Positions 58,195 through 64,000 of a DNA stretch of 64,000 bases are shown here, piece by piece. The stretch lies in NCBI GenBank assembly GCA_942492925.1, contig OW818641.1, positions 248,001 to 312,000 of the forward strand, given 5' to 3'. This DNA is from QZKY01 sp942492925 (GTDB lineage Bacteria > Pseudomonadota > Gammaproteobacteria > Burkholderiales > Burkholderiaceae_D). The notes under the pieces were generated by a model. That model saw only the letters and a list, made by a program, of their open reading frames with translations, searched no databases and was not told the DNA's origin. The translations under genes and the position numbers were made by a program. The number at the start of each line of letters is the position of its first letter. Position 1 is the stretch's first letter.

Positions 58195-59024
58195 GTCGTC
58201 GGCTCCGGCAAACCCAAGTCTTCCGCGAGCGAACGACCATGGTAGTGAAAAGGCACCGGGCCATCGGTTTCGGCATGAACGAATTGGCGCACGTAAGGAT
58301 CAGATGACACGCGCATTTCGTCGGGTGTGCCATGCGCCACGATTTTTCCCTGGGAGAGGAAATACACGTAATCGGCAATCGAGAACGATTCGGTCACGTC
58401 GTGCGAGACCACAATCGACGTCGAGCCCAGCGCATCGTTCAACCGTCTGATCAGATTGGCCGTCACGTTCATGGAAATGGGATCGAGGCCGGCAAAGGGC
58501 TCGTCGTACATGATGAGCTGCGGATCCAGCGCAATCGCACGCGCCAGGGCCACGCGACGCGCCATCCCGCCCGAAATTTCGCCTGGCTTCAGATAAGCGG
58601 CATTGCGCAAGCCGACGGCATGCAGCTTCATCAAGACAAGGTCGCGCAACACTTCTTCGGGCAAGTCGATGTGTTCACGCAAAGGGAAAGCGACGTTGTC
58701 AAACACCGTCAAATCCGTGAAAAGGGCGCCATGCTGGAAAAGCATGCCCATGCTACGACGCAAACGATAAAGCGTGGGGGTATCCAGCGTGTGCACGACT
58801 TGGCCATCGACCCGGACTTCGCCGTGCTGCGGCTTCAATTGTCCGCCAATCAGTCGCAAGATCGTTGTTTTTCCGGAACCGGAACCCCCCATCACGGCTA
58901 CTACTTTGCCACGCGGGAAATCCATCTGGAGACCCGATAGTATCGGACGTTCCCCATATTGAAAAACCAGATTACGTATCTCTACAAAATTGGGCACAGA
59001 AGCGCATTGAAGTGGTGTGTTCAC
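58191..59024 (-). CDS. mlaF: Lipid ABC transporter ATPase MlaF
   Basis: MlaF powers the MlaFEDB complex. It has Walker A MGGSGSGKTTILRLIGG, signature EISGGMARRVALARAIALDP, Walker B LIMYDEPFAGLDP and the H-loop VVSHDVTES. Start choice is uncertain: the frame has GTG codons at 59048, 59024 and 58997 but no ATG. I use 59024 (277 residues), which leaves GGAGG about 16 bases upstream; 59048 would place GGAGG inside the gene. It is the first gene of mlaF-E-D-A-C-B and diverges from glyA. Confidence 0.92.
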   Translation of the reverse strand: MNTPLQCASVPNFVEIRNLVFQYGERPILSGLQMDFPRGKVVAVMGGSGSGKTTILRLIGGQLKPQHGEVRVDGQVVHTLDTPTLYRLRRSMGMLFQHGALFTDLTVFDNVAFPLREHIDLPEEVLRDLVLMKLHAVGLRNAAYLKPGEISGGMARRVALARAIALDPQLIMYDEPFAGLDPISMNVTANLIRRLNDALGSTSIVVSHDVTESFSIADYVYFLSQGKIVAHGTPDEMRVSSDPYVRQFVHAETDGPVPFHYHGRSLAEDLGLPEPTT

Positions 59025-59096
59025 ATCGGTTATTATACATACCTCCACGACTGTAGGTATGCGCCATTTATGTATAAAACAATAACGCCGTCCAAG

Positions 59097-59125
59097 TTGA
59101 TGAAAACTTGCTTATCCTATAGAAT
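59097..59125 (+). promoter_or_regulatory. Sigma-70 promoter of glyA
   Basis: TTGATG (59097-59102) and TAGAAT (59120-59125) are spaced by exactly 17 bases. The start would be near 59132, giving a leader of about 120 bases before the glyA ATG. Confidence 0.65.
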
Positions 59126-59159
59126 TTTCTGTTATTTTTCATATTGATCGATCCTGCCG

Positions 59160-59182
59160 GACGGGTCATCGCCCGTCTTTTC
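59160..59182 (+). terminator. Terminator-like hairpin in the glyA leader
   Basis: Arms GACGGG and CCCGTC around TCATCG are followed by TTTTC. The hairpin lies downstream of the predicted glyA promoter and about 70 bases before the ATG, so it may act as an attenuator. No glycine, THF or SAM riboswitch core was recognised. Confidence 0.5.
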
Positions 59183-59252
59183 AATTTAACGTTAACGGCA
59201 CACGTGCCCGTTTTTGCATTTGCCTCACCTTATTGCTCGGAGTGCTTCATTC

Positions 59253-60497
59253 ATGTTTGCTAAAGATCTCACCATCGCCAAGGTCGACCCTGATCTGTGG
59301 GCGGCCATTCAGCGCGAAAACCAACGTCAACAAGATCACATCGAATTGATTGCCTCCGAAAATTACTGTTCTCCCGCAGTGATGCAAGCGCAAGGTTCGC
59401 AACTCACCAACAAATACGCCGAAGGTTATCCGGGCAAGCGCTATTACGGCGGTTGCGAATTCGTCGACATGGCGGAAACGCTGGCGCTCGAACGCATCAA
59501 GGCCATCTACGGCGCGGAAGCTGCCAACGTTCAGCCGAATTCCGGCTCGCAAGCCAACCAGGCCATTTTTCTCGCGATGCTCAAGCCAGGCGACACCGTC
59601 ATGGGCATGTCACTGGCCGAGGGCGGTCACCTGACCCACGGCATGTCGCTGAACATGTCGGGCAAATGGTTCAACATCGTTTCTTACGGCTTGAACGAGA
59701 AGGAAGAAATCGATTACGACGCGATGGAAAAACTCGCGCATGAAAAGAAACCGAAGCTGATCATCGCTGGTGCCTCCGCTTATTCGCTGCGTATCGACTT
59801 TGAGCGCTTCGCGAAAGTCGCCAAAGATGTCGGTGCCTACTTCATGGTGGACATGGCGCATTACGCCGGTCTCATCGCTGCCGGCGTGTACCCGAATCCG
59901 ATGCCGCATGCCGATTTCGTAACCTCCACCACGCACAAATCCTTGCGCGGCCCGCGCGGCGGGTTCATCCTGATGAAGCCGGAATTCGAGCGTCAAATCA
60001 ACTCCGCCGTGTTCCCGGGCCTGCAAGGCGGCCCCCTGATGCACGTGATTGCCGCGAAAGCGGTCGCCTTCAAGGAAGCGATGCAGCCGGAGTTCAAGGT
60101 GTATCAGGAACAGGTGATCAAGAACGCGAAAGTGATGGCAGAAACGCTGATCGCACGCGGCTTGCGCATCGTCTCGGGTCGCACCGAGTCGCATGTGATG
60201 CTGGTGGATCTGCGCGGCAAGAACATCACGGGCCGTGCTGCCGAAACGATTCTCAATCACGGTCATCTGACGTGCAACAAGAACGCCATTCCGAACGATC
60301 CGCAATCCCCGTTCGTTACTTCCGGCATCCGCCTCGGCAGCCCGGCCATGACCACGCGCGGTTTCAAGGAAGCGGAATCCACCAAAGTCGCCAACCTGCT
60401 GGCCGACGTGCTGGACAAGCCGGAAGATCCCGCCACCCTCGAACGCGTGCAGCAAGAAGTGAAGAAGCTGACCGACGCGTTCCCCGTCTACGGATAA
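59253..60497 (+). CDS. glyA: Serine hydroxymethyltransferase
   Basis: GlyA converts serine and THF to glycine and methylene-THF, the main one-carbon source. The 414-residue PLP enzyme has DHIELIASENYCSPAVMQAQ, KYAEGYPGKRYYGGCEFVD and the PLP-lysine segment VTSTTHKSLRGPRGGFIL. The ATG at 59253 gives MFAKDLTIAKVDP; an upstream ATG at 59214 is rejected. nrdR follows after three bases, the common glyA-nrdR order. Confidence 0.97.
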   Translation: MFAKDLTIAKVDPDLWAAIQRENQRQQDHIELIASENYCSPAVMQAQGSQLTNKYAEGYPGKRYYGGCEFVDMAETLALERIKAIYGAEAANVQPNSGSQANQAIFLAMLKPGDTVMGMSLAEGGHLTHGMSLNMSGKWFNIVSYGLNEKEEIDYDAMEKLAHEKKPKLIIAGASAYSLRIDFERFAKVAKDVGAYFMVDMAHYAGLIAAGVYPNPMPHADFVTSTTHKSLRGPRGGFILMKPEFERQINSAVFPGLQGGPLMHVIAAKAVAFKEAMQPEFKVYQEQVIKNAKVMAETLIARGLRIVSGRTESHVMLVDLRGKNITGRAAETILNHGHLTCNKNAIPNDPQSPFVTSGIRLGSPAMTTRGFKEAESTKVANLLADVLDKPEDPATLERVQQEVKKLTDAFPVYG

Positions 60498-60500
60498 TGC

Positions 60501-60986
60501 ATGAAATGCCCCTTCTGCCAGCACGAGGAAACCCAAGTCATTGATACCCGCGTGTCGGAAGAAGGGGATAGCATCCGCCGGCGCAGGCGCTGCAGCAAAT
60601 GCGACAAGCGCTTTACCACCTATGAGCGCATCGAGCTCAACATGCCGGTCATTGTCAAGAAAGACGGCAATCGCACAGAGTTTGATCCGCGCAAGCTGCG
60701 TGCCAGCATGATGCTGGCGCTGCGCAAGCGGCCTGTGTCGGCCGAGGCCATCGACAATGCCATTCAAACGGTCACCGACAAACTGCTGACCACCGGTGAA
60801 CGCGAAGTCCCTTCCTCGCGCGTCGGTGAACTGGTCATGCGCGAATTGCAGAATCTCGACAAGATTGCGTATATCCGTTTTGCTTCCGTTTATCGCAGCT
60901 TCAAGGATGTTTCGGAATTTCACGATGTCATCGAAGAAGTCGCCCAGGATGCGCCAGCGCCCTCCCCTCAAGAGCCTACCGCATGA
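60501..60986 (+). CDS. nrdR: Transcriptional repressor NrdR
   Basis: NrdR binds NrdR boxes upstream of ribonucleotide-reductase genes and senses dATP/ATP. The 161-residue protein has the zinc ribbon CPFC and CSKC (residues 3-6 and 31-34), the linker RRRRRCSKCDKRFTTYERIE and the ATP-cone (about 49-139, MPVIVKKDGNRTEFDPRKL onward). No NrdR box or nrd gene is nearby. The stop overlaps the next ATG (ATGA). Confidence 0.96.
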   Translation: MKCPFCQHEETQVIDTRVSEEGDSIRRRRRCSKCDKRFTTYERIELNMPVIVKKDGNRTEFDPRKLRASMMLALRKRPVSAEAIDNAIQTVTDKLLTTGEREVPSSRVGELVMRELQNLDKIAYIRFASVYRSFKDVSEFHDVIEEVAQDAPAPSPQEPTA

Positions 60987-61480
60987 GCACGAAGATGAAC
61001 GCCCCGGCGTTTGAACAAAAAATCTGCCCACGCAAGGACGTCGCCGTGCGTGTCGCTGCCCTTCCCAAACCGGTCGTCCTCACCAACGGCGTCTTCGATA
61101 TTTTGCATCGCGGTCATGTGACCTATCTCGCGCAAGCCCGCGCACTGGGGGCCTCATTGGTGGTCGCGGTCAACACGGATGCGTCCGTCAAACGATTGAA
61201 CAAAGGCGACGATCGTCCGATGAACCCTTGCGACGATCGCATGGCAGTATTGGCCGCGCTGGAATCCGTGAGCCTCGTCGTGCCGTTTGACGAAGACACC
61301 GCACTCGAAGTCGTACAACAGGCCCGTCCGAACATTTACGCCAAAGGCGGCGATTACAATGTGGCCGCCATTCCCGAAGGCCGGGAAATCATTTCCCAAG
61401 GCGGGAAAGCCGTAGCGATTGCGTTTGAACATGATCGTTCGACGACGGCGTTGCTGGCGAAGGTGCGCGCGCCCAAATAG
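60983..61480 (+). CDS. rfaE2: D-glycero-beta-D-manno-heptose 1-phosphate adenylyltransferase (HldE C-terminal type)
   Basis: The enzyme makes ADP-heptose for the LPS inner core. The 165-residue protein is the stand-alone nucleotidyltransferase domain with TNGVFDILHRGHVTYLAQAR (HxGH motif), and YAKGGDYNVAAIPEGREI and FEHDRSTTALLAKVR at the end. The kinase half (rfaE1) is not in the window, as in other betaproteobacteria with split genes. It overlaps nrdR by four bases. It complements lptD and surA in envelope building. Confidence 0.92.
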   Translation: MSTKMNAPAFEQKICPRKDVAVRVAALPKPVVLTNGVFDILHRGHVTYLAQARALGASLVVAVNTDASVKRLNKGDDRPMNPCDDRMAVLAALESVSLVVPFDEDTALEVVQQARPNIYAKGGDYNVAAIPEGREIISQGGKAVAIAFEHDRSTTALLAKVRAPK

Positions 61481-61498
61481 CTGTACCGCAAGATCACA

Positions 61499-62011
61499 CT
61501 ATGACGACGTTGGCCCGCTTCGGGCTGCCACCGTGCGACGACCCAACCACCCCGCCCACAACATCGGGATCAGCTCCAGCCACGACGACCAGTGGATCAC
61601 GTAATCCAGTCGCCGCGACCCGGTCACGCGCGGCACCGTCACTAAGGCATACGGCTCGAAACTGAGCGGCGCCAACCAGCGAATGCTGCCGGCCACGCTA
61701 TCCAGGCACACATGCACAAACGCATTGAGCGCCAAGACCAGCGCCAGAACCGGCCAGCGTTTGTCGTGCGCCAAACCATACCAGAGCGCCGACGCCCCCA
61801 GCACCACGCCCCAGAACGCCGGGTAATGCGTAAAAAAAATGTGGTGATGGCGACTGCTGTCGATCAGGTAGTACAAAAAATCCAGGTCGGGCGCGATGGA
61901 TCCCAACAGGCAGGCGCCCAGAAATGCTTTCCAGCGAATGTCTGTTCCGGCAAGCGGCTGGCGAAGCAGCCTTGCCACAACATAACCCGTCGGCAAATGC
62001 GCCAGAATCAT
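61499..62011 (-). CDS. Membrane-bound metal-dependent hydrolase (YdjM/DUF457-like)
   Basis: This 170-residue protein has about four hydrophobic helices and the histidine/aspartate pattern of the family: MILAHLPTGYVVARLL, GSIAPDLDFLYYLIDSSRHHH, THYPAFWGVVLG and NAFVHVCLDSVAG. The Asp and His residues on the membrane face would hold a metal. The physiological substrate of the family is unclear. It converges with rfaE2. Confidence 0.82.
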   Translation of the reverse strand: MILAHLPTGYVVARLLRQPLAGTDIRWKAFLGACLLGSIAPDLDFLYYLIDSSRHHHIFFTHYPAFWGVVLGASALWYGLAHDKRWPVLALVLALNAFVHVCLDSVAGSIRWLAPLSFEPYALVTVPRVTGSRRLDYVIHWSSWLELIPMLWAGWLGRRTVAARSGPTSS

Positions 62012-62460
62012 TTATGCGTTCCGCAGAAAACCCCGTTAATAAGCTTATCCATATAAATTGGTTTGTTCCAAAAAACGTTTGCGGTAATTTCATCCTGAAC
62101 GCGAAAGCCCACTACCCCCCGCGCCAGCAAAGGATTGAAACCGCCCGAATGCAGCGACGGGCACGCAAAATGCTACTTTAAAGAAACGAAATGTCTTTGG
62201 GCCTTTGGGGACGAAAACATTTCCGCGCAACACCAAAAACTTTTATTCGCCAAAAAACTATTATTAACAGCAATTAATTTAATTTTTCAAATCATTTCAC
62301 GCGCGCGTTCGCTGTTTCGGCCGCTTTTTGCCCCACATTGGTGCGCACCAGAAACCATAATCGGCGCACTAAACTCGGGCTACATTAACGAGATTGCCGT
62401 AGAGCAAGGATTTGAAAATTGCATTATTATTGCCCCCTTTTTTGCACCACCGCACTTGCC
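62012..62460. other. Gene-free region upstream of the small orphan gene
   Basis: These 449 bases between the divergent membrane hydrolase and the small protein hold no accepted ORF; frames at 61924-62181 and 62135-62464 lack any family feature. The region is AT-rich from about 62220 to 62290, which suits promoters, but I could not place hexamers with confidence. Confidence 0.45.
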
Positions 62461-62736
62461 ATGAAAACCCTTAATGTAGAACCTTCCGCGTCCGCCTTTT
62501 CAGATGCCGCCGTTCTTTCCGGAACGGAATCCCCCACGGATCAAGCTTTGGGATTTAAAACGGCCGAATTGAGGAAAGACCTCAAGACCGCCGAGATCGT
62601 GGAAAAAGCCGTCAAGCTTCAGGAAAACCTGAGCACCATGGCGGCGGCCACTTACCTGAAAGCGAATGGTGTGGATTTTGACGTCACTTTCCGCGTGCTG
62701 AACCGTCCATCGCAACGTCGTAAAAATCAGGAGTAA
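62461..62736 (+). CDS. Small conserved-looking protein, unrecognised
   Basis: This 91-residue protein is mostly helical by eye, with no signal peptide or membrane helix. The central part ELRKDLKTAEIVEKAVKLQEN is an amphipathic helix, followed by AAATYLKANGVDFDVTFRVL and a basic end PSQRRKNQE. The tail suggests nucleic-acid contact but no motif is diagnostic. The ATG at 62461 follows a TTG-opened frame. No function is assigned. Confidence 0.55.
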   Translation: MKTLNVEPSASAFSDAAVLSGTESPTDQALGFKTAELRKDLKTAEIVEKAVKLQENLSTMAAATYLKANGVDFDVTFRVLNRPSQRRKNQE

Positions 62737-62837
62737 ATCAGACCCCTGCGAGTGAAGCGGGAGAGCGACAGATTTTCACCTGGCTTGTCTGCTCATCGGC
62801 GAAAGCGATCCCCACCCGCGCAAACCGCACATCTCGC

Positions 62838-63683
62838 TCACTCCGCTTCCCCGTCTGTCTGCGTGTCGTCCGCCGCCACGCGCAGCGTTTCAAAATCAAA
62901 CAACCCGGCATCCATCAGGTGTGACGGCACCACTTTCGCCAGCGACGCAAACGTATTTTCAATACGCCCAGGGAATTTCTTTTCCCATTCTTTCAGCATC
63001 GTTTTCATCTGCGGGCGTTGCTGATTGGGTTCCAGTCCACACAGACTGCACGGGATGATTGGAAAATTGCGCACGCTTTGGTAGCGCACCAGATCCGCTT
63101 CTTTCACATAGGCCAGCGGACGAATGACGATATGTTTGCCGTCATCGGTGCGCAGCTTGGGCGGCATGGTCTTGAGCTTGCCGCCGAAAAACAGGTTGAG
63201 AAAAAACGTTTCGAGAATGTCTTCGCGGTGATGACCGAGCGCAATCTTGGTCGCGCCGATTTCGCCCGCCACGCGATACAGAATACCGCGCCGCAGGCGG
63301 GAACACATTGAACAGGCATTTTTGCCTTCCGGAAATTGCCGCTTGATGATCGCAAGCGTATCCTGCCGCTCGATGTGAAAGGCCACGTCGCGTGCTTTCA
63401 GATACGCTGGCAGCAAATCGGAAGGATGGCCTGGCAACACCGGTTCGAGATTGACGGCAACGATGTCAAAATCAATCGGCGCGCGCGTTTGCAGTGTGAG
63501 CAGCACATCGAGCAAGGCATGACTATCCTTGCCGCCGGACAGACACACCATGACCTTGTCGCCCGCTTCGATCATGTTGTAATCACCAATGGCCTGCCCC
63601 ACCTGACGACACAAGCGCTTGTGCAGCTTGTTGTTTTCGTAGGCGGCTTTGATGGCTTTTTTTGTGCGAACGGGTGAGCTCAT
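62838..63683 (-). CDS. ttcA: tRNA 2-thiocytidine(32) synthetase TtcA
   Basis: TtcA thiolates C32 of several tRNAs using an Fe-S cluster and ATP. The 281-residue protein has the PP-loop CLSGGKDSHALLDVLL, the cluster Cys residues in NACSMCSRLRRGILY, IALGHHREDILETFF and the third Cys region PIIPCSLCGLEPNQQR. The length fits betaproteobacterial TtcA (about 280-310). folB lies upstream on the same strand, 45 bases away. Confidence 0.95.
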   Translation of the reverse strand: MSSPVRTKKAIKAAYENNKLHKRLCRQVGQAIGDYNMIEAGDKVMVCLSGGKDSHALLDVLLTLQTRAPIDFDIVAVNLEPVLPGHPSDLLPAYLKARDVAFHIERQDTLAIIKRQFPEGKNACSMCSRLRRGILYRVAGEIGATKIALGHHREDILETFFLNLFFGGKLKTMPPKLRTDDGKHIVIRPLAYVKEADLVRYQSVRNFPIIPCSLCGLEPNQQRPQMKTMLKEWEKKFPGRIENTFASLAKVVPSHLMDAGLFDFETLRVAADDTQTDGEAE

Positions 63684-63728
63684 GTTGTCCGAACGCCTGT
63701 TTCAGAAAATGAGAAACGGCGTGATGTC

Positions 63729-64000
63729 TTACGCCAACGCTTCCTTGATGTGAAACACTTCCACGCCCACGCTTTCGCAATCGGCATAGATATCCGGTTT
63801 TTCGGTAGAGACGCGCACGGCATACACTTTGGGGTGCGAGAGCAAAATGCGTGCGACGTCGTCGCACAAGGTTTCCTGCAACTGGATGTGCCCGCTGGCG
63901 GTGCGCATCACCAGCGCATCGCGCATGAAGTTGTAGTCGATGACTTCAGTCAGATCGTCGTTTTTCGGCGTTGACCAAGCCAGCGGGATGTACACATCGA
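63729..64000 (-). CDS. folB: Dihydroneopterin aldolase (N-terminus beyond window)
   Basis: FolB converts dihydroneopterin to hydroxymethyl-dihydropterin in folate synthesis. The visible 90 codons cover about three quarters of the protein: DLTEVIDYNFMRDALVMRTA, with the Tyr of the active site, LQETLCDDVARILLSHPKVY with the catalytic-site Glu, and VRVSTEKPDIYADCESVGVE with the Lys. No stop appears before the window edge on the 5-prime side, so the gene starts outside. It is probably transcribed with ttcA. Confidence 0.9.
   Translation of the reverse strand, partial: DVYIPLAWSTPKNDDLTEVIDYNFMRDALVMRTASGHIQLQETLCDDVARILLSHPKVYAVRVSTEKPDIYADCESVGVEVFHIKEALA

Noticed and set aside
59049..59252. 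Riboswitch for glycine or tetrahydrofolate before glyA
   Set aside because: I could not recognise the conserved core of either class; only a single GC hairpin with a short U run is visible.

Overview
The window is a stretch of core chromosome from a betaproteobacterium of the order Burkholderiales, most like Oxalobacteraceae. The pointers are the surA-lptD-amgK-murU block, a short-form HisG, the mla operon next to murA and the his operon, the nudJ-mnmA pair, and moderately GC-rich codon use throughout. These are inferences from gene content; no rRNA or other marker gene is present. I saw no tRNA, rRNA, CRISPR array, intact transposase or prophage.

Layout. 1-5222: outer-membrane biogenesis (surA, cut by the window edge, and lptD) diverges from the peptidoglycan-recycling pair amgK-murU. 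5257-9383: a small secreted orphan protein and a hairpin cluster, then the split transhydrogenase operon pntAA-[panD]-pntAB-pntB. 9689-16757: nudJ-mnmA, a GST, purB, a secreted nitroreductase-like protein, a yqjD-yqjE-yqjK-like stress cluster and ubiA. 16889-29656: recG, malQ, then queA-tgt-yajC-secD-secF (secF carries a +1 frameshift), an isocitrate dehydrogenase with unusual coenzyme-site residues, a CsoR-like repressor, an unrecognised membrane protein and an FAA-hydrolase-family enzyme. 29823-37791: a Spy-like periplasmic protein, argS, a SPOR protein, a lipoprotein DsbA, a DegS-like protease, a transporter relic, a CorC-type protein and a Crp-family regulator. 37958-45202: a small lipoprotein, a YecH-like protein, a hemerythrin-chemoreceptor pair, a secreted ankyrin protein, a zinc ribbon, hinT and an aldo-keto reductase. 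45203-59024: one long minus-strand array of mla genes, an ABC exporter, murA and the complete his set G-D-C-B-H-A-F-I-E. 59253-64000: glyA-nrdR-hldC (rfaE2), a membrane hydrolase, a small orphan, ttcA and the C-terminal part of folB.

How the genes work together. Envelope construction dominates: LPS export and OMP folding (lptD, surA), heptose activation (rfaE2), phospholipid retrograde transport (mla), peptidoglycan synthesis and recycling (murA, amgK, murU), protein export (yajC, secD, secF) and oxidative folding (dsbA). Coenzyme metabolism is a second theme: the transhydrogenase, panD, folB, glyA, and an Icd that may not be a normal NADP enzyme.

I did not find a clearly new multi-gene system. 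The most unusual material is extragenic: trains of tiny perfect hairpins after mnmA and beside pntB, a 57-bp repeat shared by two distant loci with a compensatory change in its stem, a GTAG-headed REP pair inserted between hisA and hisF, and a long inverted repeat between recG and ubiA.
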